Assembly: GCA_017163975.1 (NCBI GenBank)
Contig: JAFFSR010000087.1
Location: forward strand, 372,001-436,000
DNA length: 64,000 bases
Reading direction: 5' to 3'
Source: Anastatus disparis
Taxonomy: Eukaryota; Arthropoda; Insecta; Hymenoptera; Eupelmidae
This document shows positions 1 through 11,760 of the stretch, in pieces. The notes under the pieces are model-generated. The model was not told the origin of the DNA. It saw only the letters and a program-made list of their open reading frames with translations, and ran no database searches. How positions within the stretch are numbered: position 1 is the stretch's first letter; the number at the start of each line of letters is the position of its first letter. The position numbers were made by a program, and so were the translations under genes.

Positions 1-2539
1 TAAGAGAAAAAGACCATCTTTTCCGCACTAGATTCAGAAAAAGCATTTTTACAGATTTCTATTTATCTGGAAGATATACCAAAGACAGCAGTAGTAACTC
101 CATTCGGGCTTTATGAATTTTTGGTAATGACGTTCAGATTTAGGAACGCAGCCTAAACGCTCCAGCGTTACATTGACCAGGTGGTAGGCGACCTGGATTT
201 TGTATTCGCCTTTGTAGATGATATTTTGGTTGTATCTTCATCAGAAGAGGAGTACCAAAATCATCTGAAGATCGTCTTAGAGAGGTTGGAAAAGTTCCAC
301 CTAAAGCTGAACATTGATAAATGTCAGTTTGTCAATAAGGGCCTTTAAAAAACCCAAAACGAAAGATAAGATGAGACGTTTCTTGGGCATGGTAAACTTT
401 TATAGAAAAAGCTTGCCAAAAGCTGCAGAGGTACAAAAGTCACTCGTTGCAATGATAAAAGATATAAGAAAGAAGGACAAACGACCAGTAGAATAGACAG
501 AAGAAGCAGAGAAGGCGTTTAATACAGTAAAAGAAGAATTAGCTAATGTTGCGTATCTTGCGTTTCCAGCAAAAGATGCTGAAGTAAGGTTAGTGTCAGA
601 TGCGTCAAATTTCGCGATGGGCGCGTCATTAGAACAAAAAGTAGATAATGTATGGAAACCCTCAGCGTTTTTCTCGAAAAAGTTCACCCCTACACAATCG
701 AGATATTCGACGTATGACCGCGAGTTAATGGCTATATACGAAGCGATAAAATATTTTAATCACTACCTAGAAGGAATAGAGATAAAAATTCATACGGATC
801 ATAAGCCACTAATATATGCACTGGAACAAAACCTTGAGAGTTGTCCAGCCTTAAGAGCCCGTAAGCTTGCATATATTGCGGAATTCAATGTTAAGATATG
901 TTATTAGCCCGGGGAGAGCAACGTGGTAGCAGATACGTTATCAAGAATTGACGACTCTAGATTCCCCACGACCTTTTCTCTTGTGGAAATAGCTAAAAAA
1001 CAGAGAGAAGATCAGCAGCTACAACAGATCATAAACGATCCGCAGCATCAGCTGAAGTTGATTATACTGCAATACGGCGCAGAGAATACGCCCTTCTATT
1101 ACAAAATCGCTCAAGATGTACTCAGGCCATATGTTCCAGAGGTGCTGAGAACAGTCATTTTCGAGCTCTTCCACAATAAGGTGCACCCATCTGCTCGATC
1201 AACGAGTAAGATGATCAGAAAAAAGTATGTGCGGCCGAACATGAACAGACAAATAACATCTTGGTGTAAAACGTGTGTTGGATGCCAAAGATCTAAAGTA
1301 ACAAGAGAAAACAAGTTTTTGCCCATGAAATTTAGTGAACCAGATGCGAGGTTCACTCATGTTCATGTCGACTTGGTAGGTCCATTGCCACCTAGCGATG
1401 GTTACAGATATCTAGTAACCATGATAGATAGGTATACTAGGTGGCCGGAGGCGGTGCCTGTCAACGACGCCTGGGCTCCCACTGTCGCACACGCTTTCTA
1501 TGATACGTGGGTGGCACGCTTTGGTGCACCAGTTATAATTACCACCGATCAAGGCAAACAATTTGAGTCTGTCATGTTCACTGAACTTTTACAACTTATA
1601 GGCTGCAAAAGAGTGCGTACTACGGCATATTATCCCACCGCTAATGGTATGGTAGAGAGATGGCACCGTGATCTTAAGGCGGCACTTATGTGTCACATGG
1701 AAGGGCGAGAATGGACCAAAGTCCTTTCTACTGTCTTATTAGGGTTGAGAACGCGAATGAGAAAAGACACGGATACCAGTCCAGCAGAATTTCTATATGG
1801 AACGACTCTAACCATACCTGGTGACATGTGTGATTTCAGGGAAACAGATATAAGAGATAATAACCTGTTTCTGTCTGAATTTAAAGAATATATGAACGAG
1901 GTGAAGCCTGTACCAGTAAGGCATAACCATTCGATGAAGGCATTTGTGTTTAAAGACCTCGAGAAATGCACACATGTGTGGGAGAGAATAAGAGCAGTAA
2001 AACCTCCTCTTGTTCAGCAGTACACAGGACCATACAAGGTCATATCAAGGCACGAAAATGGCCGTAATTTTGTCATAAGGAAAAACAATAAAGATGTGAC
2101 GGTCAACATTGAAATGTTGAAACCAGCTTATTTATTCAATGATGAAGTAGAGGAGATAGATGAAGCAAGCAACATCGAGCAAAAGCAACTAGGTAGTGGT
2201 TGTAATGGTAATGACGGTAGTAATAGCGATAGGCAATTTGTTAGTAATAATGAAACGACGAATGTAGTAAATGAGGAATATAATGTGGTAACAACGCAGG
2301 TAGAAATACATAATGAAATTCCACCCGAGCAGCATGAAATAAATTATGACACAATTAACAATGTCAATGAGGAAAATAGTAATAACGACGAGTTACTTAG
2401 TAACAATAACGACGTAAATTATAAACAGAATGAAAATGACGATAGAGTGGAAACTGAATTAATAAATAATGATAGAGCAAATGATAAAGAAAAAGTAGAA
2501 AAACGCTGCCAAGTGCTTTGGCGCAATGCTTTCTCATAG
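1..2539 (+). pseudogene. pol: Ty3/Gypsy pol remnant: RT C-part, RNase H, integrase
   Basis: This is the 3' part of a retrotransposon polymerase polyprotein, which copies element RNA into DNA and integrates it. The window edge cuts the start. RT runs over about 13-345, with the catalytic FVDDILVVS at about 210-237. RNase H follows (VSDASNFAMG near 595, TYDRELMAI near 715, HTDHKPL near 793). Integrase has an H2C2 zinc finger (HPSA..., WCKTCVGCQ) and a DD35E core (D in VHVDLVGP, D in TTDQGKQF, E in GMVERWH), then a GPY/F-type tail (QQYTGPYKVI). In-frame stops lie at 154, 494 and 905. About 80 bp seem missing near 345, where the frame changes between the FVNKG and MRRFLGMVNFYR motifs. From 923 to 2539 the frame is open. 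The Asn-rich C-terminus ends inside a separate repeat that starts near 2497. It is non-functional. The family assignment is firm. Confidence 0.93.
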
Positions 2540-3635
2540 AGCGCATTGAGTTAGGGTAATTTGATTTTATTTTTTTAAATACGATTTTAATATAAATGCC
2601 CCTATCCTCTGTATTGAAAGCTGTCTTAATACCTACAAAAACTATATGAATTTTACTCTTTCTTACTTTTGCCATTTGCATAATGTGATTTTATGATGCT
2701 CTAAAATTAAAAATGCGTTTATAAAATTAATTTTCCCAAGCTTGTCTTCTTAACACTATAACCAACTTGCATACAAATTTTGGAACATTTTCATCGAATA
2801 GTTTACAAAAAATACCAAATAATTGAAAAATAAACATTGTTTTCAAATTTTCAAAACGCTTTAACGTTACAACTACGCTAAGAAAACCAGTTTTCAAAAG
2901 TTCATTTTATTTAGGCAATCGTAAATAATTTCTATACATAATTTTAAGCTACTTCATCGAGTAGTTTACGTAAAATACCAAAAAATAAGTGAAATTCTAT
3001 TCAAAATTTACAAAATGCTCTAAAATTAGAACTGCGCTAAGAAAATAAGTTTTTCAAAGCTTGATTTATTCAGATAATAGTGAATAATTTGCATGAAAAT
3101 TTTTGAGCAAGTTTATCGAGTGATTTTTGTGCAATAGAAAAGAAATAAAAAATAAAAAATTTTTTTCCAAATTTTCAAAATGCTCTAAAATTAAAAGTGC
3201 GCTAAGAAAATCAGTTGGTAAAAGTTTTTCTTCTTTTGGCAGTCGCAAATAATGTTCATACAAATTTTCAAGAAAATTCTTCGAGTTGTTTACGTAAAAT
3301 ATCAAAAAAATGAAAAATCAAAATTTTTTTAAAATTCTTAAAATGGCTCTAAAAAAAACTGAGCTAATAAGATTAATTTTCAATAGCTTCCCCCCCAGTT
3401 AGACAAAAAAATAAATTGCATGCAAAATTTGAAGTTAATCCATCGAGTAGTTCTCGAGATCTTATTGGCGCACTGAAATCATACACACACACATACACAC
3501 ACACACACACACATACATACAGACATTTTCTGGAAACCACTTTTTTCGACTCCCTGAGTCTAAATATGTACAAATTAATGAAAAAATAAAAAAAAATTTT
3601 TTTTACCGATACAATGCTTTTTCTATGAGAAAGCA
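2497..3635. repeat. Interspersed repeat family A, copy 1 (five ~160-bp internal units)
   Basis: The segment matches the reverse complement of 16618-17935. Near its ends are inverted motifs: TGCTTTCTCATAG at 2527 and CTATGAGAAAGC near 3620. Inside, a unit beginning aaaatgctctaaaatta recurs at about 2694, 2852, 3012, 3177 and 3343, a period of 158-166 bp. A (CA)n tract sits at 3480-3520. No ORF of note. It is inserted at the 3' end of the Gypsy pol ORF and supplies its last codons. Probably a non-autonomous TIR element; the superfamily is unknown. Confidence 0.75.
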
Positions 3636-4440
3636 AAAAGAGAGAAATTTATACCAAATATTTTTAAAAGGAAAAAGATTAATAGTATATTAATAGGTAA
3701 AAAAAGATCTTAAATAAAAAAGTGTAAAGCGAGCGTAAAAAAAGTTAAATTTTGTACAGTTTCTAACTCCAATTATGTTAATAGATTTAAGAAAAAATTG
3801 TAAAGCAAAAATTGTAAAGAAAAAATTGTAAAGCAAAAATTGTATAAATTATTGTATTAATATATTTTTTTGTAGAAAACTGTTATTATTGTGAGTAACG
3901 TTCATGTAATACAATACACGTGAATTGTTAAATTTGTAAAATGTTAAGTTTGATTGACAAAACTTTTATTTATAAAATATTATTGTATGAAAATATTTTA
4001 AAAACATAGTAAGTACATTGAATTACTAATTGAATGCAATATTATCAAATAAATATAATGAACGAGATGATTGTAAATAGAAGTATGCAAATTGCGTAAA
4101 AAAAATTACCTGAGAGTAAATATGTAAAAATAAAAGAAAAATGTTATAATATAGGAGATATATGTGTGTAAAAAAATGTCTGATATATATTAATATAATT
4201 TAAAAAAGAATGTATAAATATGTAAAATAATAGAGTATCTATGATTTGTAAGTATGAATTTATTGTAACTAAAGTTATTAATTGCGCGAGCAATTGTTGA
4301 GTACAAATAAGTATTTAATTGCGTAATAGCATTTTGTAAAATAATATTGTAATGGACTGCAAATTTAACTGCAAAATAATAATAAAAAACAACATTGTGA
4401 TTAAATGTCACTTGCATATAAATAACCATTTTTGGTTATT
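3636..4440. other. AT-rich non-coding 3' region of the Gypsy element
   Basis: About 800 bp of A/T-rich sequence with short repeats such as aaaattgtaaag, between repeat family A and the polypurine tract. No coding potential was seen. It fits a 3' untranslated region. Confidence 0.5.
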
Positions 4441-4453
4441 TAGTGGGGAGTAT
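4441..4453 (+). other. Polypurine tract before the LTR
   Basis: The purine-rich run tagtggggagtat lies directly before the TG that opens the LTR at 4454. This is the expected place for the plus-strand primer of a Gypsy element. Confidence 0.65.
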
Positions 4454-4669
4454 TGTGGGCACACACACATGTATGTATGTACACGGCACGCGTAAGTACC
4501 ACGCGCAACTAGCGGCGCGCAAGCGAGCGACGTAGAGCGCTATGTGAGCGCTGCAAGGAGAGCACGACTCTGTCGAGCTAGCGAGCAACAGACCGTTCTC
4601 GACCCGCACCAAGTTAAGTACTATTGTCTTGTACTCTCAGGTGAACCAAGCGTTGCAATAAGGCGTAGT

Positions 4670-7600
4670 CCCACACAGCATGAAAGATTGCTGCAAGGTT
4701 GCTGCAAGGTTTCATGAAAGTTTCGAAACTTCGCAGCAACCTTTCATGAAAGATTGCAGCAACATTTATATGTCCGCGCTAGAACCCGGTTGAAATATTT
4801 CTAAAAACTTCGCAGCAATCTTTCAGAAAACCTCGCAGCAATATTTCAAGAAACCTTGCAGCAATCTTTCATGAAAGGTTTCTCGTAATATTTCATGAAA
4901 TTTTTTCCAAATTTTGCCGTGAACAACGCTCATACCTTTCCGTATGGTTTCCTGCAATATTTTGTAAAATATTTCTTAAATCTTGCCAAAAGCTTGCTGC
5001 AGTAATATTTAATAGTAGGCAGGATTTTCTATCCTTGTGTGATAAAGTTTTTCTTATTTGCTTAAGTATCAATCGTTGTATCTATAAATTACTAGTTGAG
5101 CGCAATAGTATTATTATCAATATTTGTGCACAAGAAGAAAAAATTCCTCAGCATCGTTTTTGAGAAGAGTAGAGAATATTGAAATAAAAGGTTTTGTTTC
5201 TAATATTTATGCGTTCTTAACTTTTTTCAATAACAATTCGATGGAATTTTTTACCCTACGCATAAATATTTATAATGATAGCATACTTATTGCGCTCAAC
5301 CGTTGGCGAAATGTACACTTGGCGGAAAGGATATTTTTCCGAATGTTAACCTTAAATGGCAACATCGCATATTTTACCATAGGCATAAGACAATTCCAAA
5401 TTATAGAGCAAATTTCGCATCATCGTTACTTATTACTTAATGACATAATTTTAGTAAACAAACAATTTTACTTTCTTTTTTCATGATCCGAATTCTAATT
5501 TTATTGAATAAAATTTTTATTTCTTAGTTCAATAATTATATAGAATCTAATATTATGAATTTAAATTATATAAACAATAAAATTTAAGTTGTTATCATTT
5601 GAATTTTGCATGAATAACCTATAAGAAAAAACAAAATAATCATGATGCAAAACTCAATGCATAATTCGAAGTTTTCTTATGTCTGTGGTAAAATATGCAG
5701 CGCTGCCCTTTGAGGTACACATTCGGAAAAATATCCTTTCCTCCAAGTGTACATAGCAATATTTTTTGTAATATCTTAGATATCTTGTCAAAAACCTTGC
5801 AGAAATCTTACTGCAACTTTTAACAAAAGATACCTCGTAATATTTCATGAAATATTCATCAAATTTTGCTGGAAACCTCGTTGAAACCTTTCATAAAAGG
5901 TATCTTGCAATATTTGGTAAAATGTTTCTAAAATCTTGCACGAACCTTGCTGCAACCTTTCATCAAAGGTCTCTTGCGATATTTCGTAAAATGTTCCCCA
6001 AATCTTGCTAGGAACCACACTGAAACCTTTCATGAAAGGTTTCTTGCAATATTTCATAAAATGTTTCTAAAATCTTGCAGGAACCTCGCTGGAATCTTTC
6101 ATGAAAGGTTTTTTGCAATATTTCATGAAATGTTTTTAAAATCTTGCAAAACCCTCGCTGCAACCTTTCGTGAAAGGTTTCTTGCAATATTTTATAAAAT
6201 GTTTCTAAAATCTTGCAGAAAGCTCGCTGCAATCTTTCATAGAAAGTTCGATGCAATATTCCATCAAAATGTTGTCTAAATCTTGCTGAAAATCCCGCTG
6301 AAACATGTAATAAAAGTTTTCTTGCAATATTTCATGAAATGTTTTTAAAGTCTTACAGAAACCGCGCTGCAACCATTCATGAAAGGTTTCTTGCAATATT
6401 TCATGAAATATTTCTAAAATCTTACAGAAACCTTGCTGCAATCTTTCATGAAAGGTTTCTTGCGAAATTTCATGAAATATTTCTAAAATCTTGCAGAAAC
6501 CTTGCTGCAACCTTTCATGAAAGGCTCCTTGCAATATTTTATAAAATGTTTTCTAAATTTTGCTGGATACCTCTATGCAACCTTTCATAAAAGGTTTCTT
6601 GCAATATTTCATGAAATATTTCTAAAATCTTGCAGAAACCTCGCTGCAACCTTTCATGAAAGGTTCCTTGCAATATTCCATGAAATAATTTCTAAATCGT
6701 GCTGAAAACCTCGCTGCAACCTTTCGTGAAAGTTTTTTTTGCAATATTTCATGAAATATCTCTAAAATCTTACAGAAACCTCGCTACAATCTTTGATGAA
6801 AGGTTTCTTGCAATATTTCATGAAATGTTTTTAGAATCTTGCAGAAACCTCGCTGCAACCTTTCATAAAAGGTTTCTTGCAATATTTCATGAAATATTCC
6901 TAAAATCTTTCAGAAACCTCGCTGCAACCTTTCATGAAAGGTTCTTGCAATATTCTATGAAATGTTTTCTAAATCTTGCTGAAAATCCCGCTGAAACATG
7001 TAATAAAAGTTTTCTTGCAATATTTCATGAAATGTTTTTAAAGTCTTACAGAAACCGCGCTGCAACCATTCATGAAAGGTTTCTTGCAATATTTCATGAA
7101 ATATTTCTAAAATCTTGCAGAAAACTGGCTGCAACCTTCCATGAAAGGTTCCTTGCAATATTCCATGAAATGTTTTCTAAATTTTGCTGAAAACCTCGCT
7201 GAAACATGTCGTGAAAGCTTTTGTCCAATATTTCATGAAATGTTTCTAAAATCTTGCAGAAACCTCGCTGCAACCTTTCGTGAAAGTTTTCTTGCAATAT
7301 TTCATAAAATGTTTCTAAAATCTTACAGAAACCTCGCTGCAACCTTTCATGAAAGGTTTCTTGCAATATTTTATGAAATATTTCTAAAATCTTGCAGAAA
7401 CCTCGCTGCAACCTTTCATGAAAGGTTCCTTGCAATATTCCATGAAATAATTTCTAAATCGTGCTGAAAACCTCGCTGCAACCTTTCGTGGAAGTTTTCT
7501 TGCAATATTTCATGAAATGTCTCTAAAATCTTACAGAAACCTGGCTGCAACCTTTCATGAAAGGTTTCTTGCGAAATTTCATGAAATATTTCTAAAATCT

Positions 7601-8115
7601 TGCAGAAACCTTGCTGCAACCTTTCATGAAAGGTTCCTTGCAATATTTCATAAAATGTTTTCTAAATCTTGCAGAAACCTCGCTGCAACCTTTCATAAAA
7701 GGTTTCTTGCAATATTTCATGAAATATTCCTAAAATCTTTCAGAAACCTCGCTGCAACCTTTCATGAAAGGTTTCTTGCAATATTCTATGAAACGTTTTC
7801 TAAATCTTGTTGGAAACCTCGCTGAAACATGTCATGAAAGTTTTCTTGCAATATTTTATGAATTGTTTCTAAAATCTTGCCGAAACCTCGCTGCAACCTT
7901 TCATGAAAGGTTTCTTGCAATATTTCATGAAAGGTTCCTTGCAATATTGCTTGAATTATTTTCTGTAACCTTGTAGCAAGTTTGCAGCATTATCACACTG
8001 AAATGTTTCATGAAACCTCATAGCAATGTTAAGACAAGATTGCTGCAATCTTGTGACAATATTTCAGCACAATATTTCAGTGAAAGTTTCACTGCAATAT
8101 TTCATGCTGTGTGGG
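4670..8115. mobile_element. TIR element filled with a 69-bp satellite
   Basis: The ends are inverted copies: CCCACACAGCATGAAA at 4670 and its complement TTTCATGCTGTGTGGG ending at 8115. AGT flanks both sides (4667-4669, 8116-8118), a 3-bp target duplication. The body is mostly satellite (5760-7965) plus a spacer at about 5020-5760. In the spacer, 5330-5400 and 5660-5780 are inverted copies of each other (cggaaaaatatcctttcc motif). No transposase is present, so it is non-autonomous. Relatives are at 13079-14156 and 19748-19835. A 3-bp duplication fits CACTA or Harbinger types; the superfamily is undecided. Confidence 0.85.
5760..7965. repeat. Tandem satellite, ~69-70 bp period, about 30 units
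   Basis: Units contain ttgcagaaacctcgctgcaa, then tttcatgaaaggtttcttgc, then aatatttcatgaaat. Example spacing: 6631 to 6701. Because 69 bp is 23 codons, long open frames appear on both strands as 23-residue repeats. These are by-products of the period and should not be called genes. Each unit holds short palindromes (tttcatgaaa twice). Confidence 0.92.
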
Positions 8116-8213
8116 AGTATTAATAAACTACAATTCTCTGTATTACAGCTTGGAGTTATTCTTTTTCCTTGGATCTCTTCCTTATCCATCCTTGAGTGTC
8201 TAGGAGACCAAAG

Positions 8214-8226
8214 TGGTGACCCCGAC
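8214..8226 (+). promoter_or_regulatory. Primer binding site, tRNA-Trp type
   Basis: TGGTGACCCCGAC directly follows the LTR end. It matches 13 nt of the 3' end of tRNA-Trp as used by CsRn1/Kabuki-type Gypsy elements. The match is shorter than at 63913, because the next bases are agcc in place of gtga. Confidence 0.7.
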
Positions 8227-9528
8227 AGCCGTTTGAGAGGAAAGAACAGCGCTGCAGAGCAGTCCTGAGCAAAGCCGTTGATAGCCAGCGAAGCGACGCC
8301 AAGCCGCCAGGCAGCCATTTTGGACGCGGACACTCTTCAAAAAAGGTTAGAGTCTGTATTTCCGCGAGCCGCGTTGTAATAAAAGTACTTGATATTTCTG
8401 ACATCAACTTTGATTTTTTTTGTAAGAAATTTCTCAGTGCGGTGGAGCAAAAATAAATGTTGAATAAAATCGTTTTTTTAAAGAAAATAAATAATAAGAT
8501 AAAAAAAAATATAAAATACATACATGCATGAAAGTGAGAAACTAAAGCTTTCTCCGGCTGTGCACGCGAGGGTTTTATCGGTCCTTTTCTTTCTTTTTGG
8601 GTAGATGGGCATCTTAGGGTGAACGAGAGTGTGACCACCCTCACAGGACGGGTTCCTTATAGCGGTACACAATCTGAAACCTTGAGGTTGTTCGGAGGCT
8701 GGTAGAACCTATTAATTTATAAAGTAAAATTTCGCGTAATTAGCGCGAGCACAGACCGGGGGGAGTACTAGGAATAAATTTCTCTCGTAAAAATGCATGA
8801 AAAATAATATATGAATATAAAAAAATTTATATGTGTATGCTTATAGTAGTGTGTTAGGAAAAATTTTGTAACTCGATTGTGCGGGGAGTTTTCTAGAAGG
8901 AATTTGAGGAACCGTTAGGACACGTAAATCAAAAATTCGCGAAACGAAGAGCGTCAAGATGGTTTGAGGTCAGTGTTGTGTGCGTGAAAACATGACTGAT
9001 TCGCGTTAAAGTTAAAGTTAAGTAAACACAAGGCGAGTAAGACCTTGAAAAGTAAATTCTAGACATAGTTTGTGTATTTTGTAATATTAAATAAGATTTA
9101 AAAATAATGTTGTTTAAACGCACACAACATTTTAAGTTAAATTAAAGCAAGAATTTTATTTTATTTCAAGAATAGCACTTCACTGTACTTTAATTGTGCA
9201 ATATTTTTTTAAATTTTATATTAGGCTCTTTACACCTATCAATTATTAATGTTAGATTAAATTATTTAACTTCATTTTGTATTTTATATTTATTTGTTCG
9301 GCTAATTGACTTCGAAAAATTGTACATATATTTATTGAACTTTATGTTAATTTATTCGCGTGTTGTCCATATATTTATTTTATTTATGCATACGTGTCTG
9401 TTTTGTCCCTATTTTTTATTTATCCTAGTCAATAAAGACTGATAAAATTTTATTAACGGTACAGTTGATCGAGGGCAGTTGGCCTGTAGTATTTAATAGT
9501 TAAGTGCGTAGAAACCTTGAACCACAAA
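8227..9528 (+). other. Retrotransposon leader between primer site and gag
   Basis: A long untranslated stretch, GC-moderate near 8227-8340 and AT-rich afterwards, with no convincing ORF. It ends just before the gag start. Confidence 0.5.
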
Positions 9529-10764
9529 ATGGCGGAGGACGCGAGTAACGTTAGCGAAATAAATAATGAGAAATACGTATCTACTGTGTGCAGCAGTACG
9601 CCGAAAAGTAATGATAAAGAAAATGACCGCGAAAAGTTTAGAAATCAAATCGATTATAATAGAATGTTCGCGTTCCCGGATACGGGTAATATGCAAAATG
9701 GCGGTCATGATGACGCGTTAGCCAGAAAGACGCGAAAATTAGATGGGTATTATAAACGTAAAATGGATGAACTAAGGAACGGTTATGAGAATAACATTGA
9801 ATTTTTAAAGAAACGTATAGAAGCATTAGAGGTTAACGGTAGCCAACAGAACGCGAAAGCATCGGCGTACGTAAATAGTAATACTCGTGATAGAAATCAA
9901 GATAAAGATATTAGATGAGAGTACCAACAATTAGTGCACGGTAATTTTTTGCAAACCCGGCAAATAAACTTCGCATTTTGGAAGCACGACCCAGAAACAT
10001 GGTTTGAGTTATTCGAAAAGCAGATGACGCTGCAAAACGTGAGCGACGATAGTATAGGTTTCATGCTATTAATCGGTAATCTAGATAGAGACATAATTCG
10101 AGAAACGATGAATTTAGTTAAAACTTTAAAACAAGGACAAAGATATAATGGCATAAAAGAGTACTTGCTTAGTAAATACGGGCAATCGCAAGATGATCGC
10201 TTTAACGGATTATTTAGAAAATGTCGCGCGCGAGGAGAAAAACCGTCCGATTTCTTAAGAGAAATGTTAGACGTAGCAGGCACTAACATCAAACGGGAAG
10301 TAATTTTAAAAGCCTGGAAATGTAATTTACCAACAAAAATTAAAAAGTTCCTCGCGGGCGAAATTAATTTAATTAATGAAGCAGCCGTCGTGAAACATGC
10401 TGACGAAATTTATAAAAACGAATGTGAAGAAGAGGCCGGTAAAGTAGGTAACGTAGGTGCAGTAGATCACGATATAGCTTATGTAGATAAAGTAGATATT
10501 GACGCGCACATAGAAGCTATTGTAGGTAAAACAATCGATAAGGTAGGAGTAAGATCAAGATTTGATAGAAATAGATTAGATGATAAACGCAGGGCAGATA
10601 GCAAGGAGAACCGTAATAGAGTTATTTTCAAATTTCTTAAGAAATATGGAAAGAGAGCATATAGGTGTACTAAACCGTGTGACGTACCCAAGTGGGTAAT
10701 AGTTACTTTTAAAAAAAAAAATAAATTGTGGTCCAAATTCGATGCTAGATTAATTAGCGTATAA
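9529..10764 (+). pseudogene. gag: Ty3/Gypsy gag, CsRn1/Kabuki-like, with in-frame stop
   Basis: Gag forms the particle that packages element RNA. The ATG at 9529 (MAEDASN) is the first in frame. The frame is open to a TGA at 9916-9918, then open again to 10764, about 411 codons in all. The core motif FWKHDPETWFELFEKQM (near 9978) is characteristic of CsRn1/Kabuki gag. The C-terminal zinc motif of this clade (C-x2-H-x4-G...C-x3-C) is degraded: KKYGKRAYRCTKPC keeps the last cysteines, but the first C and the H have been replaced. The N-terminal part has a Lys/Arg-rich coiled stretch near residues 70-105. It is not functional as it stands. The clade agrees with the tRNA-Trp primer site. Confidence 0.88.
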
Positions 10765-11141
10765 TATAAACGCGATATATTTTTAATTTTATGTACGCGA
10801 CTTGTATAATTTTCTTTAATGTATTTAATAAACTACGCAAGCTCCTTTTGGGCAGTGGACCAGATTGGAGGGTAGCTATTAAATACTTTGCTAGCAAACT
10901 ACAAAAGCTCCGTTCGGGCAATAGGCCAGATTGGAGGGTAGCTGTTAAGTATTTTGTTAATGAAACGTCAGCTTATTAATAAAGCTAGGCGTTTTCTTTG
11001 TTAGTATTATTATTTTTAATTTTAATAATAAAAGGAAATATATATTATATTAAATATTCTTTTATTTGAAAAGAAAACTCTCCAGTGAGAGAAAAAGAGA
11101 AGCTCTTTAAAGATAAAAGCTCTCAATTTATTTTATTTGAA
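10765..11141. repeat. Gag 3' flank with a 66-bp tandem pair
   Basis: Two 66-bp units start at 10830 and 10896. Both contain gctcc, a gggca variant and cagattggagggtagct. The rest is AT-rich, with gctctc runs near 11075-11145. No gene seen. Confidence 0.6.
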
Positions 11142-11495
11142 AGCTCTTAATATTAACCTGGGGGGTTAAGCCTAGGGCGCTTGTATGTTCCCAGAGTTAA
11201 ATAGAGCTCAATTCGAATTTCTTTTTAATCAAAACCTTAGATAACAAAGGGCGTTAAGCTTAGGCGCTTATATGTCCCAATTGTTATCGGTTTATTAAGT
11301 TTATTTTAATTTTTCGCTTTAAAAAGCAAAGGGCGTTAAGCTTAAGCGCTTGTATGTCCCAATTGCTAAGCGAAAATTATTCTATGGCCAAGAAATTTAT
11401 ATCGGGTTCTTGATTAAATATCAACTCAGGTAAACAAAGGGCGTTAAGCCTAAGCGCTTGTATATCCCAATTGTTACCGGTCTGAGTCGATTCAA
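11142..11495. repeat. Array of four hairpins with shared core and private arms
   Basis: A 30-bp core beginning ggg(cg)ttaagc and ending atgtccc occurs at 11163-11192, 11249-11278, 11331-11360 and 11439-11468. Each core is flanked by arms that pair with each other but differ from unit to unit. Examples: gataaca/tgttatc in unit 2, ttcgctttaaaaagcaaa/aattgctaagcgaa in unit 3, actcaggtaaacaa/ttgttaccggtctgagt in unit 4, and ttaacctg/cagagttaa in unit 1. Arms reach about 20-30 bp with bulges. I know of no family with this structure. It lies between gag and protease of the decayed Gypsy element. Confidence 0.8.
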
Positions 11496-11665
11496 GAATA
11501 AGGCGCGCGAGTCAGCGAGACTCGGGCTTTTATACGCGCCGAGCTTCTCTCCATCTCTCTTACAATGGTGGGGAGCTTTTAAAGTTGCGCGCGCTTACAG
11601 GCTTTACAAAGATTCGGAGTTTTATTTCTCCGTGTCGCTCGCTCTTATATGCTTAAATATTAAGA

Positions 11666-11760
11666 CATAGTAAGCGCGCTGTGAGGTTGCCTCGCGCGCT
11701 GTAAGCCAGCTGTGCGTTGACCTATATACAACCTTGTATATAGGTCACGCGCTTACTATG
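11666..11760. repeat. Small palindromic element, catagtaagcgcg termini
   Basis: catagtaagcgcg at 11666-11678 is the inverse of cgcgcttactatg at 11748-11760. Inside is a second palindrome, cctatatacaaccttgtatatagg-like (11721-11744). About 95 bp, non-coding, and able to fold as one hairpin. Confidence 0.65.

Larger units (their letters stand above)
4454..8210 (+). repeat. Ty3/Gypsy LTR, split by a 3446-bp insertion
   Basis: The LTR starts with TGTGGGCAC right after the polypurine tract and ends with ...GAGACCA three bases before a primer binding site. Without the insertion at 4670-8115 it would be about 308 bp (4454-4669 plus 8119-8210). It holds a GC-rich, gagcg-repeated middle and aataaa-like sequence near 8120. 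pol lies to its left and gag to its right, so this one LTR serves as the 3' LTR of one body and the 5' LTR of the next. A partner copy is not in the window. Confidence 0.75.

Noticed and set aside
5845..7976. Many overlapping ORFs of 60-160 codons on both strands
   Set aside because: All are translations of the 69-bp satellite. Mirror-image ORFs on the two strands and absence of any domain show that they are by-products.
8026..8672. Overlapping ORFs in the LTR end and leader
   Set aside because: No domains; they cross the LTR-primer site boundary and lie in the untranslated leader.
11142..11495. CRISPR array
   Set aside because: There are only four units, the spacing is uneven, the variable parts pair with each other across the core, and the host is a eukaryote.
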